From positions 1 through 16,454 of the forward strand of contig JAURXG010000317.1 in assembly GCA_030654555.1 (NCBI GenBank): a DNA stretch of 16,454 bases, in the 5' to 3' direction. This DNA comes from Aquabacterium sp. GTDB taxonomy: Bacteria > Pseudomonadota > Gammaproteobacteria > Burkholderiales > Burkholderiaceae_C. Under the pieces are notes generated by a model. It was not told where the DNA came from and searched no databases. It was given only the letters and a program-made list of their open reading frames with translations. A program made the translations under genes and the position numbers. How positions within the stretch are numbered: position 1 is the stretch's first letter; the number at the start of each line of letters is the position of its first letter. Shown piece after piece: positions 1 to 6,742 of this stretch.

Positions 1-2646
1 GCGCAGGCCGACCTGCTGCTGCGCCCGGCGGCCGGCCCCGGGGTGGCCGCCGGCAGCCTGCCCATCGACCGGCTGCTCGCCGCGGTGGACGGCGATGCGT
101 CGGTCACCGTGCAGGACAGCCAGCTGGCCGGGGTGCCGATGTCCGGCGAGGTGCGTCTGCACAGCGTCGGCGCGACCGTGCAGGTCGATGGCCAGCTGAC
201 GCTGGCGGGCAATCGGCTCACGCTGCAGGGCCGGGGCGGTGGCGCGCCGGCCGCCGACCAATGGCATGCGGTGTTGAAGGCAGCCGATCTGGCCCGGCTG
301 GCGCCGCTCGGTCGCCTGCTCGACGAGCTGGCGCCCGGCACCGCCGCGGTCTGGCCGCGCGCAGGCAGCCTCGACGCCGAGGTGCAGACGCACGGCCGCT
401 GGCCGCTGATGCGCAGCGACGGCGCGCTGCAGGCGCAGGCCCTGGCGCTGGGCGGGCTGGCGGTGCGCAGCGCCAGCCTCGACTGGCGACATGGCCAGCA
501 GGTCGACGATGCGCTGCGGGTGCAGCTGAAGGCCGAGTCCCTGCGCAGCGGCACGCAGCAGATCGACCAGCTGACGGCCACGATCGACGGCACGCTGCGC
601 GCGCATGCGATACGCCTGCTGCTGGACAGCCCGGCACGGCCACCGGCCTGGGCCGAGAACCTGCTCGGCCCGGCCGGCACCGGCACCCGGCTGGAAGCCG
701 AGGCCCGCGGCCAATGGCAGGGGGCCATCGCCGGCGCCGGCACGGCCAGCCGCTACAGCGTTCAAGGCATGAAGCTGCAGGGCGGCGCCCGCGATGCCCA
801 GGGCGGCAGCCGGCCCTGGCTGGCGGCGCAGGGCCTCACGGGCGAGTTGCTGGTGGGGTCGACGGGTGCGCTGCAATCCCTGCAACTGGCGCCCGGCCGG
901 GTGCAGTTGCCGAGCACCGCGCTGAACTGGCGCGAACTGCGCTGGCAAGCTGCCGTCGACGGCCCGCCAGGCACCCGGCCCGGCCCTGGCCGACTGGACG
1001 TGGCCGCCGAGCTGGAGACCATCGACCTGGCCCGCCTGCTGGCCCGCCTGCAGCCCGAGATGGGCTGGGGCGGCGATCTCACGCTGGGCGGGCGCATCGA
1101 GATCCACAGCGCCGGCCGACTGGACGCCGACATCGTGCTCGAGCGCGGCGCCGGCGACTTGAGTGTCACCGACGACCTGGGCCAGACCCGGGCGCTGGGG
1201 CTGACCGATCTGCGCCTGGCGCTGAGCGCGCACGACGGGCTGTGGCAACTGGCCCAGGGCCTGGCCGGCCGGCGTGTCGGGTCGATGGCGGGTGCGCAGG
1301 TGCTGCGCACCACGCCCGAGCGCCACTGGCCGCCCGGCAACGCCCCGCTGCAGGGCGTGCTGGAGGCCCGGGTGGCCGAGCTGGGCGTGTGGGGCACCTG
1401 GATTCCGCCGGGCTGGCGACTGTCGGGCGCGCTCGACACCATCGCCCAGTTCTCCGGCACGCTGGCGGCACCGCAGGTCAACGGCTCCATGCGGGGCCGC
1501 GGGCTGGGCGTGCGCAACGTGCTGCAGGGCGTCAGCCTGACCGAGGGCGAACTGTCCCTGGTGCTCGAAGGCGACAACGCCCGCATCGGCCGCTTCGATT
1601 TCAAGGGCGGCGACGGTCAGCTCACCCTGACCGGTGGCGCCACCCTGGGCGCCCAGCCGCGGGCCACGCTGCGGCTGGTGGCCGACCACTTCCGCGTGCT
1701 GGGCCGTCTCGACCGTCGGCTGGTGGCCACCGGCCAGGCCAACCTGGCCCTGGACGCCGAGCGGCTGCGGCTGGACGGCGCCTTCAAGGTCGACGAAGGC
1801 CTGTTCGACATCGGCCGCGGCGATGCCCCCACGCTGGATGCCGACGTCACCGTCACCCGCAGCGCCATCGCCGCGTCGGCCAACGGCAGCGGCCGCGGCA
1901 CCGACAGCGCCAGGCCCGCCACCCCCACGCCGCCGGTGCTGCGCCAGGCGCAGGTCGACCTCAAGATCGGCCTGGGCGAGCAACTGCGCCTGCGCGGCCG
2001 GGGCGTGGACACCGGCCTGCGTGGAGATCTGCAGCTCAGCACCCCCGGCGGCAAGCTGGCAATCATCGGCACCGTGCGCACCCAGGACGGGCGTTATGCC
2101 GCCTACGGCCAGAAGATGGAGATCACCCGCGGGCGCTTCATCTTCAGCGGCGAGCCCGACAACCCGCGCCTGGACGTGCTGGCGATCCGCCCCAATCTCG
2201 ACGTGACCGTGGGCGTGCTGGTCGATGGCATGGCCCACAACCCGCGCGTGCGCCTGTACAGCGAACCCGAGATGGCCGAGTACGACAAGCTCTCGTGGCT
2301 GGTGATGGGGCGCAGTCCGGACGGCCTGGGCACCGCCGACACCGCGCTGCTGCAGCGCGCCGCCTTTGCGCTGCTGGCCGGCGATACGCCGGGCCCCACC
2401 GACCAGTTGCTCGAGGCGATCGGCCTCACCGACTTCTCGCTGCGCCAGACCGAAGGCACGACCCGCGACACCATCGTCACGCTGGGCAAGCAGTTGTCGC
2501 GGCGCTGGTACGTGGGCTACGAGCGCAGCGTGCATGCCACCACCGGCACCTGGCAGCTGATCTACCGCATCGCCCAGCGCTTCACGCTGCGGGCGCAATC
2601 GGGCGCCGAGAACGCGGTCGACCTGATCTGGTCCTGGCGCTGGTAG
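1..2646 (+). CDS. tamB: TamB, translocation and assembly module subunit (5' end outside window)
   Basis: This is the C-terminal part of a TamB/DUF490 protein. The frame is open from base 1 with no start, so the visible 881 residues are a fragment. TamB is an inner-membrane-anchored periplasmic protein that spans toward the outer membrane, partners TamA (BamA-like) in envelope assembly, and is implicated in phospholipid transport as an AsmA-like protein. The visible sequence is long, repetitive and beta-rich, with alternating hydrophobic residues typical of the beta-taco fold. The conserved DUF490 C-terminus is clear: 'LSWLVMGRSPDGLG' followed by an Ala/Leu-rich helix, then 'GLTDFSLRQTEG', 'TLGKQLSRRWYVGYERS' and the ending 'DLIWSWRW'. 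The terminal aromatic residue resembles an outer-membrane beta-signal. tamA would be expected upstream. The gene stops with TAG 43 bases before a tRNA. Family assignment is firm; the N-terminal signal anchor cannot be seen. Confidence 0.93.
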   Translation, partial: AQADLLLRPAAGPGVAAGSLPIDRLLAAVDGDASVTVQDSQLAGVPMSGEVRLHSVGATVQVDGQLTLAGNRLTLQGRGGGAPAADQWHAVLKAADLARLAPLGRLLDELAPGTAAVWPRAGSLDAEVQTHGRWPLMRSDGALQAQALALGGLAVRSASLDWRHGQQVDDALRVQLKAESLRSGTQQIDQLTATIDGTLRAHAIRLLLDSPARPPAWAENLLGPAGTGTRLEAEARGQWQGAIAGAGTASRYSVQGMKLQGGARDAQGGSRPWLAAQGLTGELLVGSTGALQSLQLAPGRVQLPSTALNWRELRWQAAVDGPPGTRPGPGRLDVAAELETIDLARLLARLQPEMGWGGDLTLGGRIEIHSAGRLDADIVLERGAGDLSVTDDLGQTRALGLTDLRLALSAHDGLWQLAQGLAGRRVGSMAGAQVLRTTPERHWPPGNAPLQGVLEARVAELGVWGTWIPPGWRLSGALDTIAQFSGTLAAPQVNGSMRGRGLGVRNVLQGVSLTEGELSLVLEGDNARIGRFDFKGGDGQLTLTGGATLGAQPRATLRLVADHFRVLGRLDRRLVATGQANLALDAERLRLDGAFKVDEGLFDIGRGDAPTLDADVTVTRSAIAASANGSGRGTDSARPATPTPPVLRQAQVDLKIGLGEQLRLRGRGVDTGLRGDLQLSTPGGKLAIIGTVRTQDGRYAAYGQKMEITRGRFIFSGEPDNPRLDVLAIRPNLDVTVGVLVDGMAHNPRVRLYSEPEMAEYDKLSWLVMGRSPDGLGTADTALLQRAAFALLAGDTPGPTDQLLEAIGLTDFSLRQTEGTTRDTIVTLGKQLSRRWYVGYERSVHATTGTWQLIYRIAQRFTLRAQSGAENAVDLIWSWRW

Positions 2647-2671
2647 CCCGGGCGGCGGATGGCCCCCATGC

Positions 2672-2677
2672 GAGAAT
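2672..2677 (+). promoter_or_regulatory. Possible -10 box for tRNA-Arg
   Basis: The hexamer GAGAAT lies 12 bases before the mature tRNA 5' end, at the right distance for a sigma-70 -10 element with a short leader. It is AT-richer than its surroundings. No convincing -35 box is visible in the GC-rich sequence upstream, so this is tentative. Confidence 0.3.
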
Positions 2678-2689
2678 CCCGCCGGGCCA

Positions 2690-2764
2690 GCGGCCATAGT
2701 TCAATGGATAGAACGGACCCCTCCTAAGGGTCAGATGTAGGTTCGATTCCTACTGGCCGCACCA
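2690..2764 (+). tRNA. tRNA-Arg (anticodon CCU)
   Basis: The sequence folds into a complete cloverleaf. The acceptor stem is GCGGCCA (2690-2696) against TGGCCGC (2754-2760), with discriminator A2761 and an encoded CCA at 2762-2764. The D-arm is GTTC/GAAC. The anticodon stem GACCC/GGGTC closes the loop CTCCTAA, which puts CCT in the anticodon positions. The T-arm is GTAGG-TTCGATT-CCTAC. The tRNA reads the rare Arg codon AGG. It follows tamB in the same direction and converges with the minus-strand acyltransferase gene. Identity rests on the anticodon and a fully paired fold. tRNA genes of this type are common integration sites, but no integrase or duplicated tRNA 3' end is visible here. Confidence 0.97.
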
Positions 2765-2778
2765 CCGGCATCGGCCAA

Positions 2779-2791
2779 GCCCGGCGCGGGC
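2779..2791. terminator. Hairpin between tRNA-Arg and the convergent acyltransferase gene
   Basis: GCCCG and CGGGC form a perfect 5-bp stem around a GCG loop, placed 14 bases after the tRNA and 4 bases beyond the stop of the opposing gene. It could end transcription from both sides. No T-run follows on either strand, so it is not a canonical intrinsic terminator. Confidence 0.3.
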
Positions 2792-2795
2792 CGGT

Positions 2796-3632
2796 TCAGT
2801 AGCCCGAGAGGTCGGGCGCCGCGAAGTCCGACGGCCGTCCGCTGGCGTCGGGGTGACCGGTGTCGGTCAGGCGCCGCTGGGCGATGCGCTGCTTGTCGAG
2901 CATGCGGCTGATGACGGCCGCCTCCTCGCGCAGCGAGAAGGCGAACGGATAGAGCGAACGCTCGCGCGACGCCCGCTCGGGCTGCCCGCCGAATTCACCG
3001 ATCTGCGCCTTGATGTACTCGAACTCCACGCCCAGCAACACCGCCGGTGCATTGACCGACTTGTTCAGGCGCTCGCCGGCCAGCACCTGGCAGCCCAGCA
3101 TGCGCTCGTAATAGCGCTCGTGCCGCGGATTGACCTCGATCAGCAGCATGTCGTAGCCCCGCACCCGGTGCGCCACGATGTAGGCCACGTGGAACAGCGC
3201 GGCCAGCACGCGCTTGGTGCCCACCGCCGGATCGATGGCCAGCTTGGTGAATTCGCAGATCTTGCGGCCCTGGCGGCGCAACTCGGCCACCTCGGGCCCG
3301 AAGGCGTCGTCGGCGCTGAGCTTGTTCGGCCCGTCGAACGAGACCGTGATGGTGCCGATGGTGACGTCGTCTTCGACCGCCGTGAGGGTGAACTTGTGGA
3401 CCGACTGGTCGGTCGGCAAGGTCACCTGCCCGTAGCCGCGCCAGGCGTAACGATCCTTGAGCAGGCTGTTGACGCGGCTGCGCCGGTCTTCGGACTCGGC
3501 CGTCTTGATCTTGAAGCGGCGCTGGCCGGACGGCCCGTCGGGCAGCAAGTCGATGCGCGGGTCTTGCACCAGCATGTGCCCGTTGCTACCACGTGCCAGC
3601 ACCGATGCCGCGAAGATCGTGCTCGATTTCAT
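2796..3632 (-). CDS. FeeM-like N-acyltransferase (putative N-acyl amino acid synthase)
   Basis: A 278-residue protein matching the GNAT-fold family typified by FeeM, which joins fatty acyl groups from acyl-ACP to amino acids. Recognisable pieces are the N-terminal strand region 'FKIKTAESEDRRSRVNSLLKDRYAWRGYG' (about 40-68), a conserved 'CEFTKLAID' (126-134), an Ala-rich helix with 'TKRVLAALFHVAYIVAHR' (about 139-156), and 'IEVNPRHERYYERMLGC' (165-181), the typical end of the catalytic core. The C-terminal tail of about 60 residues is polar. There is no signal peptide or membrane segment. I chose the ATG at 3632. The frame stays open to a TTG at 3704, but that extension overlaps a possible -10 box. 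No clear ribosome site precedes the ATG. It stands alone with no transporter or exosortase partner in view. The substrate is unknown; the family call is fairly secure and the exact product is not. Confidence 0.78.
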   Translation of the reverse strand: MKSSTIFAASVLARGSNGHMLVQDPRIDLLPDGPSGQRRFKIKTAESEDRRSRVNSLLKDRYAWRGYGQVTLPTDQSVHKFTLTAVEDDVTIGTITVSFDGPNKLSADDAFGPEVAELRRQGRKICEFTKLAIDPAVGTKRVLAALFHVAYIVAHRVRGYDMLLIEVNPRHERYYERMLGCQVLAGERLNKSVNAPAVLLGVEFEYIKAQIGEFGGQPERASRERSLYPFAFSLREEAAVISRMLDKQRIAQRRLTDTGHPDASGRPSDFAAPDLSGY

Positions 3633-3635
3633 GGG

Positions 3636-3648
3636 TACACCGGGTGTA
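3636..3648. promoter_or_regulatory. Perfect dyad next to the acyltransferase start (candidate operator)
   Basis: TACACC-G-GGTGTA is a perfect 6-bp inverted repeat with a one-base spacer, lying three bases upstream of the acyltransferase ATG on the minus strand. It occupies the place where a ribosome-binding site is expected. It could be a repressor or activator site, or a small RNA hairpin controlling translation. A shorter CACC-AA-GGTG dyad lies at 3699-3708, just upstream of the candidate -10. Function is inferred from symmetry alone. Confidence 0.4.
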
Positions 3649-3690
3649 GGGAAGAGCTGACCACGTTGACGCGAGACGACATTGAAACTA

Positions 3691-3696
3691 ATGATA
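3691..3696 (-). promoter_or_regulatory. Possible -10 box of the acyltransferase gene
   Basis: Read on the minus strand this is TATCAT, one base from the TATAAT consensus, in a locally AT-rich stretch about 58 bases upstream of the ATG at 3632. A matching -35 is poor. If it is used, translation cannot begin at the upstream TTG, which supports the ATG start. Confidence 0.35.
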
Positions 3697-3765
3697 CCCA
3701 CCAAGGTGTGGCGCGACCATGACGCCGGGCAAGTGATCGCAGGTCATTTCCGGCAACAAGCCCGA

Positions 3766-3807
3766 AGAAGCGCCTTTTGAGGGTTGCTCCCCCTTGAATG
3801 AGGGGGA
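3766..3807. repeat. Degenerate copy of the palindromic intergenic element
   Basis: This holds AGAAGCGCCTT (3766-3776) followed by a strong hairpin, TCCCCCT-TGAATG-AGGGGGA (3788-3807). The first 11 bases occur exactly, reverse-complemented, at 6725-6735 in a fuller palindromic element, which also has runs of C and G after the shared core. The hairpin begins 33 bases downstream of the ligase stop, so it may also end or protect that transcript. No U-tract follows on the minus strand. Confidence 0.45.
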
Positions 3808-3839
3808 ACTCCTGCCGCTCGCCATGACCGTCAGCCCGT

Positions 3840-5534
3840 TCAAGTGTGCGCCGGGATCATGGCTTCGAGCATGCCCAGGCAGTCGGCATGGTGTAACGGT
3901 TTGTCGTGCCGGAGCCTCCGCATGCGCGGGAACCGCAGCGCGATCCCGCTCTTGTGGCGCGGGCTGCGGCCGATGCCCTCGAAGCCCAGTTCGAAGACCA
4001 GCGTGGGCCGCACGCTGCGCACCGGGCCGAACTTCTCCAGCGTGTTCGCGCGGATCACCGCGTCGACGGCCTTGAACTCGGCATCGGTCAGGCCCGAGTA
4101 GGCCTTGGCGAAGGTGACCAGCTGCAGCGCGCCGGGCTGCGCGGGTTCACGCCGGGCGATGGCCTGCACCACCGCGTCGGCCTCGTCGGCATCGGCCGGC
4201 GGGCGGCTCCACACCGCGAAGGTGTAGTCGGTGTACAGGCCGGCGCGGCGACCATGGCCGGCCTGGGCGTACACCAGCACCGCGTCGACCGTGTAGGGCT
4301 CGATCTTCCACTTCCACCACAGGCCATCCGCCTTGGTGCGACCGGTGCCGTAGGCCGCATCGCACTGCTTGAGCATCAGGCCCTCGACACCGCGCTCGCG
4401 GCTGCGCTGGCGCAGTGCGGCCAGCGCAGCCCAGCTGTCGGCCTGCAGCGTCGGGGACAGCCGCAGCGGCCCCGCGGCCAGCAGCTGCTCGAGCCGCAGG
4501 CGCCGAAGGTGCTGGGGCTGGGCGCGCTGGTCCTGGCCGTCGATCTCCAGCAGGTCGTAGGCGATGAACTGCACCGGTACTTCGGCCAGCAGCTTGCGGC
4601 TGAGGGTCTTGCGGTTGATGCGCTGCTGCAGGCGCTGGAACGGCGCCGGCGCATCAACCTGCCAGGCCAGCAGTTCGCCGTCGAGCACCGTGCCATCGGG
4701 CAGGCCGCGGGCGGCGGCCACCACCTCGGGGAAGCGCTCGGTGATCAGCTCCTCGCCGCGCGACCAGAGCCACACCTCGCCCGCGCGCCGCACCAGCTGG
4801 GCGCGGATGCCGTCGTACTTCCACTCCACCTGCCACGCCGCGGGTGGCCCCAGGCGCTGCGCCAGCAGCTCGGGTGCGGCATCCTCCAGCGCATGCGCCA
4901 GGAAGAAGGGATAGGGCTGGCCGGCGGCCTGGGCGGGTGTGGATTCGGGCGCCATCAGGGCCGCCAGGCCTTCGGCGCTGGGCAGGCTGCGGGCGTCGGT
5001 CCAGCCCATGAAGCGCTGCGCCACCAGCTTGGCATCCAACCCCGCATGGCGGGCCAGCGCCCGCTGCACCAGCAGCTTGCTGACGCCCACCCGGAAGCCG
5101 CCGCCGATCAGCTTGGTGAGCAGGAAGCGCTGGTCGGCCGGCAACTCGTCCCACCACGCCCGCAGCTGGGTGGCCACCTGCTCGGGGGGCGCACCGCGCA
5201 ACGGCAGCAGGCGCTCGGTGACCCATGCGGCCAGGCCCAGGTCGCTGCGCCCGCGCGGCGGTGGCAGCACCTGGGCGATGGTCTCGGCCAGGTCGCCCAC
5301 CGCCTGGTAGCTGGCCTCGAACAACCAGTCGGGGATGCCCGCCACGGCGCTGGCCTCGGCGCGCAGCAGCGCCGTGGGCACGGTCTGGCGCGGCTTGCCG
5401 CCGGCCAGGAAGTACAGGCCCCAGGCCGCATCGGCCGGTGCCGCCTCGCCCAGGTAGCGCTGCAGCGCCGCCAGCTTGTGATCGGTGGCGGTGCTGGCGT
5501 CCAGCTCGGCATAGAGCCTGGCGAAGCGTTGCAT
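3840..5534 (-). CDS. ATP-dependent DNA ligase, exonuclease-associated type
   Basis: A 564-residue ATP-dependent DNA ligase of the bacterial type found with a partner exonuclease. An N-terminal DNA-binding domain (about 1-200) contains 'KLIGGGFRVGVSKLLVQRALA'. The nucleotidyltransferase core follows: motif I 'EWKYDGIR' with the adenylated lysine at about 239, 'SRGEELITERFPE' (258-270), motif III 'LDGELLAW' (284-291), 'FIAYDLLEIDG' (323-333), motif IV 'EGLMLK' (384-389) and motif V 'WWKWK' (406-410). An OB-fold domain completes it. All catalytic motifs are intact. It seals nicked DNA using ATP, separately from the essential NAD-dependent LigA. The ATG overlaps the exonuclease stop by one base (TGATG), so the two are probably translationally coupled. 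No Ku or LigD polymerase domain is present, so this is not the classical end-joining ligase. Confidence 0.93.
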   Translation of the reverse strand: MQRFARLYAELDASTATDHKLAALQRYLGEAAPADAAWGLYFLAGGKPRQTVPTALLRAEASAVAGIPDWLFEASYQAVGDLAETIAQVLPPPRGRSDLGLAAWVTERLLPLRGAPPEQVATQLRAWWDELPADQRFLLTKLIGGGFRVGVSKLLVQRALARHAGLDAKLVAQRFMGWTDARSLPSAEGLAALMAPESTPAQAAGQPYPFFLAHALEDAAPELLAQRLGPPAAWQVEWKYDGIRAQLVRRAGEVWLWSRGEELITERFPEVVAAARGLPDGTVLDGELLAWQVDAPAPFQRLQQRINRKTLSRKLLAEVPVQFIAYDLLEIDGQDQRAQPQHLRRLRLEQLLAAGPLRLSPTLQADSWAALAALRQRSRERGVEGLMLKQCDAAYGTGRTKADGLWWKWKIEPYTVDAVLVYAQAGHGRRAGLYTDYTFAVWSRPPADADEADAVVQAIARREPAQPGALQLVTFAKAYSGLTDAEFKAVDAVIRANTLEKFGPVRSVRPTLVFELGFEGIGRSPRHKSGIALRFPRMRRLRHDKPLHHADCLGMLEAMIPAHT

Positions 5535-6625
5535 CAGCCGGCCCCTTCGGTCTCGGCCGGCGCGCTGCCGGTGGGGTCGGCCGGCGGCAGTTCACCCCCT
5601 TCGCCGCCATACGCCGTGCTGAACGACCCGGCCCGCAGCCCCTGCTCGCGCAGCCAGCGCACCATCACCGCCTCCTGCCCGTGGGTCACGATCACCCGCT
5701 CGGCGCCGGTGGCGCGGATCGCGCGCTGCAGCCCGGGCCAGTCGGCGTGGTCGCTGAGCACGAAGCCGCGGTCGACCCCCTGGCGACGGCGGGCGCCGCG
5801 CAGCTGCATCCAGCCGCTGGCGAATCCGTCGCTGAAGTCGCCCAGCCGCCGGGCCCAGGCGCTGGCATGGACCGCCGGCGGCGCCACCACCAGCGCGCCT
5901 TGCAGCACTTCGGCCAGCGCGCGCTTGTCGGGCAGATCGCCCAGCACCCGCGTCTCGGGCAGGGCGACGCCGGCGGCGCGGTAGGCGGCGTTCAGGGGCG
6001 CCACCGCGCCGTGCACCAGGATGGGCCCGATGCCGGCATCCACCCCCGCCAGCACGCGCTGCGCCTTGCCGAAGCTGTAGGCCATCAGCAGGCTGGGCCG
6101 GCCGGCCGCGGCATTGGCGCGCCACCAGGCATCGATCTCGGCGAACACCTCGGCCTGCGGCGGCCAGCGGTAGACCGGCAGACCGAAGGTGCTTTCGGTG
6201 ATGAAGCAGTCGCAGCGTTGTGGCTCGAAGGGCTCGCAGGTGGGGTTGCGCTCGTCGTGCGCGCTGAGGAAGTAGTCGCCCGACGCCACCCACACCCGGC
6301 CCGCATGTTCCAGCCGCACTTGGGCCGAGCCCAGCACATGGCCGGCCGGGTGCAGGCTGATGCGCACACCCTGGTGCACCACCACCTCGCCATAGGCCAG
6401 GCCCTGCAGCGGCAGGCCGGCGCCCAGGCGGCTGCGCAACACGCCTTCGCTGATGGCGGTGGCCAGCACATGGCCGTGGCCCGCGCGCGCGTGGTCGGCA
6501 TGGGCATGGGTGATCACCGCGCGGTGCACCGGCCGCCAGGGGTCGATGTAGAAATCGCCCGGCGGGCAGTACAGGCCCTGCGGGCGCGCTACGACGAGAT
6601 CCTGCAAGACAGACTCATTCCGCAC
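5534..6625 (-). CDS. Ligase-associated DNA exonuclease (metallo-beta-lactamase/SNM1-like)
   Basis: About 363 residues with a metallo-beta-lactamase/beta-CASP nuclease fold, related to SNM1/Artemis. The metal site is 'THAHADHAR' (about 39-47), giving the HxHxDH motif. Other landmarks are 'GLYCPPGDFYIDPWRP' near the N-terminus, 'HPAGHVLGSAQV', 'WVASGDYF', 'CDCFITESTFGLPVY', 'MAYSFGKAQR' and the C-terminal 'LSDHADWPGL', with 'VIVTHGQEAVMVRWL' closing the fold. In relatives this enzyme is a DNA nuclease encoded beside an ATP-dependent ligase. The open frame begins with GTG at 6625. A TTG at 6607, just before 'QDLVVARPQG', fits the usual N-terminus equally well; neither has a strong ribosome site. 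The last 20 or so residues are a low-complexity Pro/Ala/Glu tail. It is first in a two-gene operon with the ligase. Confidence 0.92.
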   Translation of the reverse strand: MRNESVLQDLVVARPQGLYCPPGDFYIDPWRPVHRAVITHAHADHARAGHGHVLATAISEGVLRSRLGAGLPLQGLAYGEVVVHQGVRISLHPAGHVLGSAQVRLEHAGRVWVASGDYFLSAHDERNPTCEPFEPQRCDCFITESTFGLPVYRWPPQAEVFAEIDAWWRANAAAGRPSLLMAYSFGKAQRVLAGVDAGIGPILVHGAVAPLNAAYRAAGVALPETRVLGDLPDKRALAEVLQGALVVAPPAVHASAWARRLGDFSDGFASGWMQLRGARRRQGVDRGFVLSDHADWPGLQRAIRATGAERVIVTHGQEAVMVRWLREQGLRAGSFSTAYGGEGGELPPADPTGSAPAETEGAG

Positions 6626-6672
6626 TGCCGCGACACGCCCTATGCATGCGCCGACGCAACCCAGTGGACGCC

Positions 6673-6741
6673 GTGGAACCGGCTTCGCCGGGCCACTGGC
6701 GGCGCCCCCTGGGGGGAGGCGCCGAAGGCGCTTCTGGGGGC
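6673..6741. repeat. Palindromic intergenic element (REP-like, Burkholderiales style)
   Basis: This compound palindrome fills most of the gap between clsB and the exonuclease gene. Its first hairpin pairs GTGG (6673-6676) with CCAC (6693-6696), enclosing CCGGC-TTC-GCCGG. The second part pairs GCCCCC (6704-6709) with GGGGGC (6736-6741), enclosing AGGCGCC-GAA-GGCGCTT (6717-6733, one wobble). Similar elements are scattered between genes in Burkholderiales genomes. It begins one base after the clsB stop and may act as a terminator or mRNA 3'-end stabiliser. There is no encoded transposase. Confidence 0.7.
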
Positions 6742-6742
6742 A

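Noticed and set aside
261..2699. An 812-codon frame overlapping tamB
   Set aside because: It is a +1-type frame shadow dominated by Arg, Ala, Gly and Pro, while frame 1 carries the conserved TamB C-terminus.
3906..5984. Open frame of 692 codons on the plus strand opposite the ligase
   Set aside because: It is antisense to an intact gene with all its motifs, and its composition (Gly, Gln, His, Arg) is that of a reverse-frame shadow.
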